A stretch of DNA of 64,000 nucleotides from Terrimonas pollutisoli (GCF_029360765.1 NZ_JARKNA010000014.1:62001-126000); one strand, 5' to 3'; positions 51,224-61,581 are shown, numbered from the stretch's first letter. A program made the numbers and translations. Notes: generated by a model from the letters alone, not told the origin.

Positions 51224-52837
51224 ATGAAAAAAACATTCTTATATATAGGCATAGCGGTTTTTGCTCTTCAAACGGGTTGTACTAAAAACTTTGATGAAAT
51301 AAACACCGATCCTACGCAGTCATCGCCTGCAAATTTTAACTCGGATTATTTTCTTTCCAGCAGCCAGGCCAACTACATCAATGCCATTACCGGTTACAAT
51401 GGAGCCATATTATTTCAAAGCGGATGGGCACAAATATTCGCTTCTACCACTTCCGGTGCGGCCAACTACTATAGCAACATGGATAAATACGTGCCATCTG
51501 GTAATACCAATGATTACGCCGCCCGTGGCTGGAGAGTTAACTTCAGAGGAGCCAGCCTTGCAAATGAAATTATAAGAAACCTCTCCGGCGATGCTGCCAA
51601 AGCAAATGTTGTAAGTGCTGCTACCGTAATGAAAGTGCTCTGCGTACAATACATTACTGACTTGTATGGGGATTGTCCTTATTCACAGGCATTTCAGGGT
51701 GCTGATGGCGTTGGCCTGCCTGTTTATGATAAACAACAGGACGTTTATAAAGCCATGCTTAGCGATTTGGATGCTGCGCTTTCAAAGTTTGATGCCTCAA
51801 AAGCTAAACCTGCTGCTGACCTTTTTCCTTATGCAGGTGATGTAGCCAAATGGAAAAAATTCGGTTATTCACTGATGTTGAGACTGGCTATGCGATTGAC
51901 AAAAGTGGATGCTGCTACTGCAAAAACTTATGCAGAAAAAGCAGCGGCGGGAGGAACTTTTTCAAGTGTGGCCGATGATGCGTACATTAAAGGAGATAAC
52001 GCCAATGGCTATCGCAGTGAAAATTCCCGTGCATTAGTCACTGCCGCCGACTTTTACCAGGTAAGATGGAGCAAGACATTAATAGATTATCTTAAATCCA
52101 CCAGCGATCCCCGTGTAAGTGCTATTGCAGAAGTATCACAAGCCGGGTTAGCAGCCAATCAAAATTCGTCTTTGGCAGGTGATAATACATACTCTGCTCA
52201 GGTAGGATTACCAAGCGGATGGGACCTGAACGGCGGCTCTACTGATATTTCTAATTCTCCGGGTTATCCGGGTGGCACAGGTACCGGCAATGACTTTACC
52301 CCGATTGGTAAATATTCCCGTCCAAAAACATCGGTTTATGGAAATTTAAACAGTCCGCAATTTGTTTTGACTTATGCGGAAACAGAGCTTTTGCTGGCAG
52401 AAGCCGCAGTAAGAGGATGGAGTGTTGGCGGAACTGCAATTACACATTACAAGAACGGAGTGTCGGCCGCCCTGCAATCATTAGCTGTATTTGGCGCTGA
52501 TGCCACGATAAGTGCAGCGACTGCCGATGCATATGCGTTAGCAAATCCATTGGATATTACTTCCACCACCGCTTCTTTAAAAATGATCAATGAGCAATAC
52601 TGGGCTACCACCGGTATACTGATGAATTTTGTGGAAGCATGGAATAACTGGAGGAGGTCAGGTTATCCTGCTTTGACGCCTGTTGTTTATACAGGTAATT
52701 TTTCCAACGGCACTATTCCGAGAAGACAGCTATATCCCACTGAAGAAGCTACTTCCAACGGTACCAACTATAAAACCGGTGTAAGCAGTTTAACCGGCGG
52801 TGATACATGGACGGCTAAAGTGTGGTGGGATAAATAA
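51224..52837 (+). CDS. SusD/RagB-family lipoprotein
   Basis: The ATG at 51224 gives 537 residues with a lipoprotein signal (FLYIGIAVFALQTGC, Cys at about 19); the TTG-like upstream extension from 51182 is rejected. The SusD-like type 2 body shows VMKVLCVQYITDLYGDCPYSQAF, LMLRLAMRLTKVDAATAKTYAEKA, ETELLLAEAAVRGW and the C-terminal PRRQLYPTEEATSNG. It is the surface partner of the SusC encoded just before. A strong terminator follows, so the next two genes may have reduced or separate transcription. Confidence 0.94.
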   Translation: MKKTFLYIGIAVFALQTGCTKNFDEINTDPTQSSPANFNSDYFLSSSQANYINAITGYNGAILFQSGWAQIFASTTSGAANYYSNMDKYVPSGNTNDYAARGWRVNFRGASLANEIIRNLSGDAAKANVVSAATVMKVLCVQYITDLYGDCPYSQAFQGADGVGLPVYDKQQDVYKAMLSDLDAALSKFDASKAKPAADLFPYAGDVAKWKKFGYSLMLRLAMRLTKVDAATAKTYAEKAAAGGTFSSVADDAYIKGDNANGYRSENSRALVTAADFYQVRWSKTLIDYLKSTSDPRVSAIAEVSQAGLAANQNSSLAGDNTYSAQVGLPSGWDLNGGSTDISNSPGYPGGTGTGNDFTPIGKYSRPKTSVYGNLNSPQFVLTYAETELLLAEAAVRGWSVGGTAITHYKNGVSAALQSLAVFGADATISAATADAYALANPLDITSTTASLKMINEQYWATTGILMNFVEAWNNWRRSGYPALTPVVYTGNFSNGTIPRRQLYPTEEATSNGTNYKTGVSSLTGGDTWTAKVWWDK

Positions 52838-52899
52838 AAGTTTTAGTAGCAGATACAAAATAGCAACAAGCAGTTGTTTTAAAGTGAGGATTACTAATA

Positions 52900-52936
52900 C
52901 AGGGCTATCTTTCAAGATAGTCCTGTTTGCTTTTGT
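52900..52936 (+). terminator. Intrinsic terminator after susD2
   Basis: A twelve-pair stem with one G-U pair (52900-52911 with 52914-52925), 2-base loop, is followed by tttgctttt. It lies 115 bases before the CRTAC1-like gene and may attenuate transcription inside the operon. Confidence 0.7.
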
Positions 52937-53050
52937 ATTTAAAATAGCTTGCCTTGCACAAAGTGCTATAATTATTAATGAGTTAAATTGTTAGGTTAAA
53001 ATACAAGCAGCGCAGTTTGCGCATGTTTTATAAACCAAAACTTTTTTTGC

Positions 53051-56000
53051 ATGAGGTATAGTGGTGTTTATATGATCTTACTGTTATTGGGGCTGCCATT
53101 TTTTGCGTTGACACAACAGCCTTTATTCCAATTATTATCGCCAAAAGAAACAGGCATCAGGTTTAGCAACGATATTAATGAAACAGAAAGCCTGAATGTG
53201 CTGGCCTACGAATATTTTTATAATGGTGGCGGCGTGGCTGTCGGAGATATTAACAATGATGGACTGGAAGATATTTTCTTCACTGCCAATATGAAGGATA
53301 ATAAACTATACCTTAACCAGGGAGGACTGAAGTTTAAAGATATTACTCCCAAAGAAATGGAAGGGAAAAAGGGTAGATGGAAAACCGGTGTTACCATGGC
53401 CGATGTAAATGGAGATGGATTGCTTGATATTTATATTTGTTACTCAGGTAAGGTAAATGATGATCTCCGTCGCAATGAATTATTTATTAACCTGGGTAAT
53501 CTGAAATTTGAAGAACAGGCAAAGAAATACGGCCTTGATGATAAAAGCTATAGTACACAGGCAGCTTTTTTTGATTATGATAATGACGGAGACCTGGATA
53601 TGTTTCTGCTAAATCATAGTGTGAAGAAGATAGATAATATGGAATTTGCCAGGTTTAGAAACGAAGTGGATGAATTGGCAGGCGCCAAACTATATGAGAA
53701 TAAAGACAATTACTTTACAGATGTATCAAAGAAAGCGGGGCTAAAACAAAACCCGATGACGTTCGGTTTGGGTATTGCCATTGCCGATGTAAATAAAGAT
53801 GGCTGGCAGGATGTATATGTTACCAATGATTATAATGAACCCGATTATTTATATATCAATCAGCACAACGGAACTTTTGCAGAACAATCACAACAAAGCT
53901 TCCGGTATTTAGCACAGTTTTCGATGGGTGTTGATATTGCCGATTTTAATAATGATGGTCTGCCCGACGTGATGACTCTCGACATGTTGCCCGAAGATAA
54001 TCGCAGACAAAAGCTGTTACAGCTACAGGAAAATTATGAATCCTTTGAACTGATGCAAAGCCAGGGTTTGAACCGGCAGTATATGCGCAATATGCTGCAA
54101 TTAAATAATGGTGACGGGACATTTAGCGAGATCGGACGTCTTGCTGGTGTTTCCAATACGGACTGGAGCTGGTGCCCCTTGCTGGCCGATTTTGATAATG
54201 ACGGATATAAAGACCTGTTTGTAACCAATGGGTACCTGCGTGATTATACAAACAAAGATTTTTTACGTTATTGGGGTGATTATAAATTAAAAAAAGCAAT
54301 AGACAGGGAACCTGCCTTACTAATGGACCTTATAAAAGCCATGCCTTCAACTTTATTGCCCAATTACATTTATAAAAATAATAGTGATCTTACATTTTCC
54401 AATAAGCAAAAGGAATGGGGAGTTATGGCGCCTGCCATTTCAAGCGGAGCAGTATATACCGATCTGGATAATGATGGTGATCTTGACCTGGTGGTAAATA
54501 ATATCAATGAAGATGCCTTTGTATATAAAAATCAAGGGAGGGAAACCAATAATAGTACTTATCTCTCCGTAAAGCTGAAGGGTAAAAGTGGAAACAGTAA
54601 TGCAATTGGAACAAAATTGTATTTGTACAGTAATGGCACAATGCAATACCAGGAGGCTAATCCCAACAGGGGGTATTTATCCTGTGTTTCCACTGTATTA
54701 AATTTTGGATTAGGTGATCATAAAAAAATTGATTCCCTCCGAATTACCTGGCCGGATAATACTTCTCAATTGCTCGTAAATGTTGAAGCCAATCAGCGAT
54801 TGCTTGTTGATCAAAAAAATGCAGAGAAGCCAATCAATATTTCTTTGCCCAAAACAGAACAAACTCTTTTCACAAAAACTGGTGGCGTCATTGATCATAA
54901 AAATGAAGCATTAAAGCAGAACGATTTTAAAAGACAATTACTCATGCTGTTTATGTATTCTAAGACGGGGCCTGTCATTGCTAAGGGAGATATTAATAAG
55001 GACGGATTGGAAGATATGTTCATCAGCGGAGACAGGAACAACTTTGGCCGGGTGTATATTCAAAACGCTGCTGGTAAGTTTAGCCGGGCAGAGGACATTT
55101 ATATTGCTGATGAAAATTCATCCACTGTTGCAGCGGCTGTTTTTTTCGATGCGGATGGAGATGGCCTGGATGATCTGTATGTTGCGAAAGGCGGTTATGC
55201 TTATTGGGAGCCGAATACACCGGCCTTGCAGGATGAACTATACCTAAACGATGGAAAAGGCAAGCTGAAATTATCAAAAGAGTTATTGCCTGATGTTAGT
55301 GCCAGTAGTAAATCTTGTGTTCGCCCCTGTGATTTCGATAATGATGGCGATATGGATCTGTTTGTTGGCGGAAGAGTTGTTCCCGGAAGATATCCTGCTA
55401 TTCCCAAAAGTTATTTATTGGTCAATAACGGAATGGGAAAGTTTACCATCGCAACAGTGCCTTTCTCAGAAACAGGTATGGTTACAGACGCACAATGGTC
55501 TGACCTGAACAATGATGGCAGAAAAGATCTGCTGCTTTGTGGAGAGTTCATGCCTGTAATGATTTTTATAAATAGCCCTTCCGGATTTTTGGATAAGACC
55601 AATGAATACTTTGATAAACCTGGAAACGGTTTTTGGTTTTCATTGGCTCTTGCCGATGTTGATGGGGATGGTAAGGAGGATATTGTTGCCGGTAATCTTG
55701 GTATGAACTCACCGTTGAATATCTCTGAGAAAGAACCGGCGGAATTGTTTTATGCGGACTTTGATGGTAATGGCTCTGTTGATCCGTTCCTGAATTTTTA
55801 TGTGCAGGGCAAAAGTTATCCGTTTGTAAGCAGAGATGAATTGAATGAACAGATCTATCCCATGCGGAAAAAGTTTATTTCATATAATAATTACGCTGAC
55901 GCTTCAATAAAAGAAATATTCAGTAATGAAGAATTAGCCCGGGCATCAAAACTTACCGCGGTCGAAAACCGTACGGTTTGTTTTCTCAATAAAAATAACA

Positions 56001-56329
56001 AGTTTGTAAAGACTGTATTGCCATTACCGGCACAGTTCTCTATCGTTTCAAAAATACTGACTGGTGATTTTAATCATGATGGGAAAACAGATCTGTTGTT
56101 GTTTGGTAATCACACCGATAACCGGTTAAAGCTCGGTAGTATTGATGCTAATTATGGATGCCTGCTGACTGGCGATGGAAAAGGCAATTTTAAATATGTT
56201 AGTCAGCCTGCGTCAGGCATCTGTGTTACAGGTGATATTAAGTCAGCGGAGAAGATCGTCATTAATGGAAAAAAATATATTGCAGTGGGTGTGGCAGATG
56301 GTGAATTGATTTTTTATAAAGAAAACTGA
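53051..56329 (+). CDS. FG-GAP/VCBS repeat protein with ASPIC/UnbV domain (CRTAC1-like)
   Basis: The 1092-residue secreted protein begins with a signal peptide (to about ALTQQ). At least fourteen calcium-binding DxDxDGxxD-type loops can be counted (GDINNDGLEDIFF, ADVNGDGLLDIYI, FDYDNDGDLDMFL, ADFNNDGLPDVM, CDFDNDGDMDLFV, ADVDGDGKEDIV, and others), split into two propeller-like blocks. Between them (about 505-600) is an ASPIC/UnbV domain (AIGTKLYLYSNG, FGLGDHKKIDSLRITWPD). Such proteins bind at the cell surface or act as integrin-like scaffolds. The gene ends one base before the haloperoxidase ATG, so the two are tightly coupled. Confidence 0.92.
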   Translation: MRYSGVYMILLLLGLPFFALTQQPLFQLLSPKETGIRFSNDINETESLNVLAYEYFYNGGGVAVGDINNDGLEDIFFTANMKDNKLYLNQGGLKFKDITPKEMEGKKGRWKTGVTMADVNGDGLLDIYICYSGKVNDDLRRNELFINLGNLKFEEQAKKYGLDDKSYSTQAAFFDYDNDGDLDMFLLNHSVKKIDNMEFARFRNEVDELAGAKLYENKDNYFTDVSKKAGLKQNPMTFGLGIAIADVNKDGWQDVYVTNDYNEPDYLYINQHNGTFAEQSQQSFRYLAQFSMGVDIADFNNDGLPDVMTLDMLPEDNRRQKLLQLQENYESFELMQSQGLNRQYMRNMLQLNNGDGTFSEIGRLAGVSNTDWSWCPLLADFDNDGYKDLFVTNGYLRDYTNKDFLRYWGDYKLKKAIDREPALLMDLIKAMPSTLLPNYIYKNNSDLTFSNKQKEWGVMAPAISSGAVYTDLDNDGDLDLVVNNINEDAFVYKNQGRETNNSTYLSVKLKGKSGNSNAIGTKLYLYSNGTMQYQEANPNRGYLSCVSTVLNFGLGDHKKIDSLRITWPDNTSQLLVNVEANQRLLVDQKNAEKPINISLPKTEQTLFTKTGGVIDHKNEALKQNDFKRQLLMLFMYSKTGPVIAKGDINKDGLEDMFISGDRNNFGRVYIQNAAGKFSRAEDIYIADENSSTVAAAVFFDADGDGLDDLYVAKGGYAYWEPNTPALQDELYLNDGKGKLKLSKELLPDVSASSKSCVRPCDFDNDGDMDLFVGGRVVPGRYPAIPKSYLLVNNGMGKFTIATVPFSETGMVTDAQWSDLNNDGRKDLLLCGEFMPVMIFINSPSGFLDKTNEYFDKPGNGFWFSLALADVDGDGKEDIVAGNLGMNSPLNISEKEPAELFYADFDGNGSVDPFLNFYVQGKSYPFVSRDELNEQIYPMRKKFISYNNYADASIKEIFSNEELARASKLTAVENRTVCFLNKNNKFVKTVLPLPAQFSIVSKILTGDFNHDGKTDLLLFGNHTDNRLKLGSIDANYGCLLTGDGKGNFKYVSQPASGICVTGDIKSAEKIVINGKKYIAVGVADGELIFYKEN

Positions 56330-56330
56330 T

Positions 56331-57683
56331 ATGAAAAGATTAGGCGTCATTATATTATTCTTTTGTAATACGGTAAACGGTCAAAATAAAGAGCCATTGC
56401 CTGTTTACCTGGACTTGCAGCCTGCTGTATTTTCATTATCAATGGTTATGATGCATGATGTGGTAAACCCGCCTGCAGCCAGTCGTTTTTATACTTATGC
56501 CATGCTGGGAGCATATGAAATTGTCGCACAAAATAAAGCCGTTCCATCTCTTTCAGCTTTTTTGAAAAACTATACAGGTGTTAAATTAAATTCAGTTAAA
56601 ACCCAATATGATCATCGTATAGCAGCAGTGTATTGTATTCTTGAAACAGGCAAACAGATGTTGCCTTCGGGCTTTATGTTGCAGAAGCAGGAAGATGAGT
56701 TTCTTCAAAAATTGAAGAAAAGCAAAATCCCCAAATCTATCATTGACGAATCAATTGCTGTTGCAAACCTTGTTGCCGGTGAAATAGTAGCCTATGCTAA
56801 AACAGATGGTTATGGTAAGCTTAGCGCTAAACTTCGTTACACTCCAGTAAAAGAAGAAGGATATTGGTATCCCACACCGCCAGCTTATATGGAAGCGGTT
56901 GAACCTAACTGGAAAACTATCCGGCCCATATTGATTGACTCCTGCAATCAATTTCCTCCTGAACCTCCCGTTGTATTCAGCAAAGACAGCAGCAGCGTTT
57001 TCTATAAAATGGCAAAGGAAGTATATGATATCTCCAAAAAACCGACACCAGATCAATTGCTGATTGCATCATTTTGGGATTGCAATCCTTTTGTGGTAGC
57101 TACTTCCGGCCATATGTCACTTGGGTTTAAAAAAATAAGCCCCGGCGGGCATTGGATGAATATTACCAGTATCGTTGCAAAAAAAGCAGCACTTGATTTT
57201 GACCATTCAGTGTTGCTGCATACCATCTTATCGGCGACAATTATGGACGCCTTTATCAGTTGTTGGGATGAAAAGTACCGGAGTAATAGAATGAGGCCCG
57301 AAACATACATTAATAAATATATTGACATCAATTGGCTGCCCATTTTGCAAACACCGCCATTTCCTGAATATACCAGCGGGCACAGTGTTATCTCTACTGC
57401 TTCCGCGGAAGTACTTAGTTATATGCTGGGAGATAAGTTTTCATACACCGATAATACGGAAGATATGTTTGAGATTCCTGCAAGAACATTTCAATCATTC
57501 AGGCAGGCAGCCGATGAAGCAGCGATATCACGGTTATATGGAGGGATTCATTACCGGGATGCTATTGTAAATGGTCAGCAACAGGGAAAAGCAGTAGGAA
57601 ACAAAATTGTTGAAAAAATTAAAAAGGCTGGCATAACGCCATTGATTAATTCATCGGTGCTGAATGGGCTTTCTGCAAAATAA
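56331..57683 (+). CDS. Vanadium-dependent haloperoxidase / PAP2-fold enzyme
   Basis: The 450-residue exported protein (signal peptide to about VNGQN) has the vanadate/phosphate site of the family: W312, K315 and R322 in WDEKYRSNRMRP, F344 and SGH 349-351 in PFPEYTSGHS, R401 and H407 in SRLYGGIHYRD. The K-x6-R and R-x5-H spacings, plus Trp three before Lys and Phe seven before His, equal those of Curvularia chloroperoxidase (W350, K353, R360, F397, H404, R490, H496). It may oxidise halides with peroxide or act as an acid phosphatase; sequence alone cannot decide. Confidence 0.9.
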   Translation: MKRLGVIILFFCNTVNGQNKEPLPVYLDLQPAVFSLSMVMMHDVVNPPAASRFYTYAMLGAYEIVAQNKAVPSLSAFLKNYTGVKLNSVKTQYDHRIAAVYCILETGKQMLPSGFMLQKQEDEFLQKLKKSKIPKSIIDESIAVANLVAGEIVAYAKTDGYGKLSAKLRYTPVKEEGYWYPTPPAYMEAVEPNWKTIRPILIDSCNQFPPEPPVVFSKDSSSVFYKMAKEVYDISKKPTPDQLLIASFWDCNPFVVATSGHMSLGFKKISPGGHWMNITSIVAKKAALDFDHSVLLHTILSATIMDAFISCWDEKYRSNRMRPETYINKYIDINWLPILQTPPFPEYTSGHSVISTASAEVLSYMLGDKFSYTDNTEDMFEIPARTFQSFRQAADEAAISRLYGGIHYRDAIVNGQQQGKAVGNKIVEKIKKAGITPLINSSVLNGLSAK

Positions 57684-57719
57684 TAAAGATGCCACGATCT
57701 GATCCGTAGCATCTTTATT
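57682..57719. terminator. Bidirectional terminator between haloperoxidase and GH20 genes
   Basis: An 11-pair perfect stem (57682-57692 with 57709-57719) extended by three more pairs after one mismatch begins within the haloperoxidase stop codon. A/T runs on both sides suit termination from either direction. Confidence 0.75.
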
Positions 57720-57761
57720 GTTTGCTTGTATAGAATGATGATTCTCTGCTTTTATATCAAA

Positions 57762-60143
57762 TCAATTCACCTCAATCTCATCTACAAACAACCAGGGCTT
57801 ATTGCCGGCTCCCGGTTTGTCATCCGGAATTTTTCCGAGGTTTTTCACAACTACTTTTATGTAGCGGGTTGACACGGGTGAAAAAGCAATTTTGATCACG
57901 CCATTTGAGCCAGTCGTTTTTTCAAAGTTTTCGCTTTTTCCAACCGAACTAAAGTTTTGTCCATCTGCCGAAACGAATATTTCAGCGGATTGAGGCGGAT
58001 AGATCCACGAGCCACCGGAAACCAAACTATGAATAACGGCATTGCTGATATTTTCCGCGGCACCTAAATCGATGACAGCTTCTAAATCATCACCGCTCCA
58101 ACCGAGAAATTCACGGCTGCGGCCCAGGCCTTTTTCATTTTGTACTCCATTCACTAATGTAAAGGCCCCATCACCGGGATAGTTGTTAGACGGCTCGGTG
58201 GTAAGCGTTATTTTTTTCCCGGTTGCTTTATTGAAATAAAACTTTTGTGTTATCGGATTGCCAATCATTTTTCCATTAACAGCGTTCCAACCTGTTACAG
58301 CGCCAGTCGCAGTTATCGTGATGGGAGCGTTATATTTTTCGCCAGAAGAAGCCTGCCCTGCGAATGATTCAGCAATGGCATGCTGCTTGAAAGTTGTCTG
58401 CGCTGTCGGATGTTTTGATTCCAGTTTCCACTGTACTCCAACATTATTTTCGCCGGGTTGTACAGATGTTTTTAAATCGAAATAAGCCTTGCTATAATTG
58501 GCATTCCACAGATCGAATCTTTTAAAATGAGCAGGCAATCTCGTTTCAAATTCATCCCAATTTTTTGACTCCAGCGGGCTCCACAATACTTCGCTCAATG
58601 CTGTCAGGCGGGGAAGCAGCATGTACTCTACTTTCCTTGGATTTTTCATGTATTCCGTCCACAGGTTAGCCTGTGCTCCCAATACATATTTGCTTTCATC
58701 CGCGGCTAACTCTTTTGGCACCGGGTTATAAGCATAAACTTTTTCCAACGGGTTGTAACCACCAATAGTTACTGAATCTTCGTTCAGGCTTTGTGTATGA
58801 TCAAAGTAAACAGGATTCCCCGGCGTCATGATCACATCATGTTTTTGTTTGGCTGCGGCAATTCCGCCTTCTTCACCCCGCCAGCTCATCACCACTGCTT
58901 TTGGTGCAAGACCACCTTCTAATATCTCGTCCCAACCGATCAAGGTCTTTCCTTTTTTGTTCAGGTATTTTTCAATCCGCTGAATAAAATAACTCTGTAA
59001 TTCATGTTCGTCTTTCAGGTTATTCTCTTTCATCCGTTGCTGGCAACGCGGACATTTCTTCCAATGTGTTTTCGGGCACTCATCACCACCGACATGGAAA
59101 TATTTGGACGGGAAAAGTGGTATTACTTCATCAATTACATTTTGCAGGAAAAGAAAAGTTGAATCGTTGCCCGCACAAAAAACGTCATCAAAAACACCCC
59201 AGGTTTCCTGCACCAGTTTTATTCTTCCCTTCGACTGTTCCTCTACACTTTTTTTAGAGATCATATTCGCAGGTATTGCTGTAGGCTGATCGGGAAAACA
59301 GCTTAACCATGAATATGCAGCAATGGCGGCGCTGCCATGTCCGGGCATTTCAATTTCAGGTATCACTTCCACAAATCTTGCTTTCGCATAATTCACTATT
59401 TCTTTAATCTCCTGTTGTGTATAAAAACCACCATACCGGGTATTATCATTTCCGGTTCCCGGATAACGTCCAATGATGGTTCCGTTTCTCCAGCCGCCAA
59501 CGGAAGTAAGTTTGGGATATTTTTTTATTTCAATCCGCCAGCCCTGGTCTTCTGTCAAATGCCAATGAAACGTATTCAGCTTGTAATAAGCGATATAATC
59601 AATGTATTTTTTAATGAATTTGACCGGGAAAAAATGACGTCCAACATCGAGATGTAAACCACGGTACGCAAAGCGGGGCGAGTCTTCTATCGACACATGT
59701 GGAATATCTAATTTAGCAGGACGCATCTTCAACCTTGCATCGGGTACGGGCAACAATTGAATCAATGTTTGTATACCGTAAAAAACACCATTTGCATTAT
59801 CACCTGCAATATAAACGCCTTTATTGTCGACAGTCATGCGATAAGCACCGGCCACGGGGTTATCCATTCGTTCATAGTTCAGGCGGATTGCATTGTTACC
59901 AACGGCTTTTTTAACCACTTTCAATTTGAACAAGTAAAACTGCTGAAGGTATTCATTCAATAATGCTGCTGTTCGCTCAAGGTTGCTTCCTTCGAGAACA
60001 ATTTGTGTGGCCGGCGTAATACTGAACTTAGCAGCGATCCTGGGTTGTTTTACAGAAACAGGTTTGGGAACAACGGTGATATCCTGTGCCTGCAGACAAC
60101 AAGAAAACAAAACAAGTCCCGTCAAAACAAATGTTAGCCTCAT
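57762..60143 (-). CDS. Beta-N-acetylhexosaminidase, GH20
   Basis: The 793-residue exported enzyme starts with a signal peptide (to about CCLQAQ). An N-terminal GH20b domain (about 25-145) precedes the GH20 barrel (about 150-500) with the catalytic pair D354-E355 in FHVGGDECPKTHW. A chitobiase-C-like strand region follows, then a C-terminal F5/8-type (CBM32-like) carbohydrate-binding domain (about 650-790, LGWSGDDLEAVIDLGAAENISNAVIH). It removes terminal GlcNAc or GalNAc from glycans or chito-oligomers in the periplasm or at the surface. It converges with the haloperoxidase operon. Confidence 0.95.
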   Translation of the reverse strand: MRLTFVLTGLVLFSCCLQAQDITVVPKPVSVKQPRIAAKFSITPATQIVLEGSNLERTAALLNEYLQQFYLFKLKVVKKAVGNNAIRLNYERMDNPVAGAYRMTVDNKGVYIAGDNANGVFYGIQTLIQLLPVPDARLKMRPAKLDIPHVSIEDSPRFAYRGLHLDVGRHFFPVKFIKKYIDYIAYYKLNTFHWHLTEDQGWRIEIKKYPKLTSVGGWRNGTIIGRYPGTGNDNTRYGGFYTQQEIKEIVNYAKARFVEVIPEIEMPGHGSAAIAAYSWLSCFPDQPTAIPANMISKKSVEEQSKGRIKLVQETWGVFDDVFCAGNDSTFLFLQNVIDEVIPLFPSKYFHVGGDECPKTHWKKCPRCQQRMKENNLKDEHELQSYFIQRIEKYLNKKGKTLIGWDEILEGGLAPKAVVMSWRGEEGGIAAAKQKHDVIMTPGNPVYFDHTQSLNEDSVTIGGYNPLEKVYAYNPVPKELAADESKYVLGAQANLWTEYMKNPRKVEYMLLPRLTALSEVLWSPLESKNWDEFETRLPAHFKRFDLWNANYSKAYFDLKTSVQPGENNVGVQWKLESKHPTAQTTFKQHAIAESFAGQASSGEKYNAPITITATGAVTGWNAVNGKMIGNPITQKFYFNKATGKKITLTTEPSNNYPGDGAFTLVNGVQNEKGLGRSREFLGWSGDDLEAVIDLGAAENISNAVIHSLVSGGSWIYPPQSAEIFVSADGQNFSSVGKSENFEKTTGSNGVIKIAFSPVSTRYIKVVVKNLGKIPDDKPGAGNKPWLFVDEIEVN

Positions 60144-60326
60144 AATAACGTTTTATTTAAAAGTGCCAATTTAGTCCATTGTGTAATGCTTTGATCAATA
60201 AATTCTATGGCAAACGTTTGCTCAAAATAATGATTGATCCGGGTTTAAGATGACGAAACAAATTCAATCGTTGCTTTAAATATGGAGGATGTTTCCTATT
60301 TTGGTAATCCAGTTACTTACATTTTT

Positions 60327-60812
60327 ATGAATAACAACAAGCAAGTGATCGAAAAATTTTACTCAGCGTTCCAACATCTGGATTATAAAACCATGCAGAG
60401 TTGTTATAGCGATGACATTGTTTTTAGCGACCCCATTTTTTTGGTGCTCAGGAACGATGAGGCCAGGTCGATGTGGGAAATGCTTTGTAAAAATGCAAAG
60501 GATTTTTCACTGACCTTTTCGGATATAGAGTTGATCGATGATGAATATGCTACCTGCAGTTGGACTGCAAATTATATTTTTTCGAAAACAGGGAACCGCG
60601 TCATCAATCATATCAAGGCTTTCATGCGGCTGAAGGATGGAAAGATCATTGAACATAGTGATGGATTTCGGCTTAGCACCTGGGCAGCGCAGGCTCTTGG
60701 CTGGAAAGGGGTGTTGTTTGGCTGGACAGGGTTTATGAAAAGAGGCATTCAAAAAAATGCGAGAAAGAACCTGGCTTATTTTATACAAAGCAAAAACGCC
60801 AGCCAAAATTGA
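60327..60812 (+). CDS. NTF2-like / SnoaL-type protein
   Basis: The ATG at 60327 gives 161 residues of NTF2-like fold: KQVIEKFYSAFQHLDYKTMQSCYSDDIVFSDPIF, then the sheet strands YATCSWTANYIFSKTGNRVINHIKAFMRLKDGKIIEHSDGF. A Trp-rich C-terminal region (LSTWAAQALGWKGVLFGWTGFMKRGI) is typical of a Bacteroidota subgroup. It may bind or isomerise a small hydrophobic molecule; no substrate is indicated. The alternative ATG at 60282 adds 15 residues. Confidence 0.82.
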   Translation: MNNNKQVIEKFYSAFQHLDYKTMQSCYSDDIVFSDPIFLVLRNDEARSMWEMLCKNAKDFSLTFSDIELIDDEYATCSWTANYIFSKTGNRVINHIKAFMRLKDGKIIEHSDGFRLSTWAAQALGWKGVLFGWTGFMKRGIQKNARKNLAYFIQSKNASQN

Positions 60813-60823
60813 CCATCACTATT

Positions 60824-61393
60824 TTAATTGGCAAGTTTAACCGTTACCTTGTCTTTTGAAAGATTTTCAACCAGCCATAGATACTCTGCAATAAAATTGT
60901 TGATGTTATGCTGGAAGCTTTGATCCAGCAGGTTTCCTGACTTGTCAAATTTCTTATCAACACCTGGCACAATCAATAGGTAGGGCGAAGCAATACCAAA
61001 TAATGCCGCCACCAGCAGAAGCATCTGCTGGGTCGCTCTCATCCCGCCCATAGCTCCCGGCGAAGCCGTTGCAATACCAAAAATCTTATGATGCTGTTTT
61101 GGAAAATGATCTAACAGGTTTTTGAGAGAAGGGGAGTAGCTGCCATTGTATTCAGGTGAAACAAGAATAAACCCATCTGCCGCAAATACTCTTTCGCTTA
61201 AAGTCCTCCATTGTTCAGGCGTATTTTCTACAGAAGTAAAAACGGATTGCATCGGCGGAAGATCCCATTCTTCCATATCAATCAAACCAACTTCATGATC
61301 GGTAGTTTCTGCAAACGTCTTATGCAGGTAAAGAGCCACCCGGCGGGTCACACTATTGACACGGGGACTGCCCGATATTATTTCAATTCTCAT
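60824..61393 (-). CDS. NADPH-dependent FMN reductase (flavodoxin-like fold)
   Basis: The 189-residue protein has the FMN phosphate loop SGSPRVNSVTRR (7-18) and the flavin-ring loop SPEYNGSYSPSLKNLLDHF (about 79-97), as in the chromate/azo-reductase and ArsH-like group. It reduces flavin or quinones in the cytoplasm. It converges with the NTF2-like gene with 11 bases between stops. Confidence 0.9.
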   Translation of the reverse strand: MRIEIISGSPRVNSVTRRVALYLHKTFAETTDHEVGLIDMEEWDLPPMQSVFTSVENTPEQWRTLSERVFAADGFILVSPEYNGSYSPSLKNLLDHFPKQHHKIFGIATASPGAMGGMRATQQMLLLVAALFGIASPYLLIVPGVDKKFDKSGNLLDQSFQHNINNFIAEYLWLVENLSKDKVTVKLAN

Positions 61394-61581
61394 TTTTTCA
61401 AAATTAAGTGCAAAATCATACAGTCTAATGTTTGAACATCAAGCAAATACCAACAGCAATGGCAGCAAAAAGTTTAGTCTTGTCATGTTTTCGCATTTTA
61501 TTATATGGGATTAACTTTTTGCAACCAGATAAATTAATTCTGAGACTGAATCAGTTAATTTCGATGATTCAAAAATAAACA

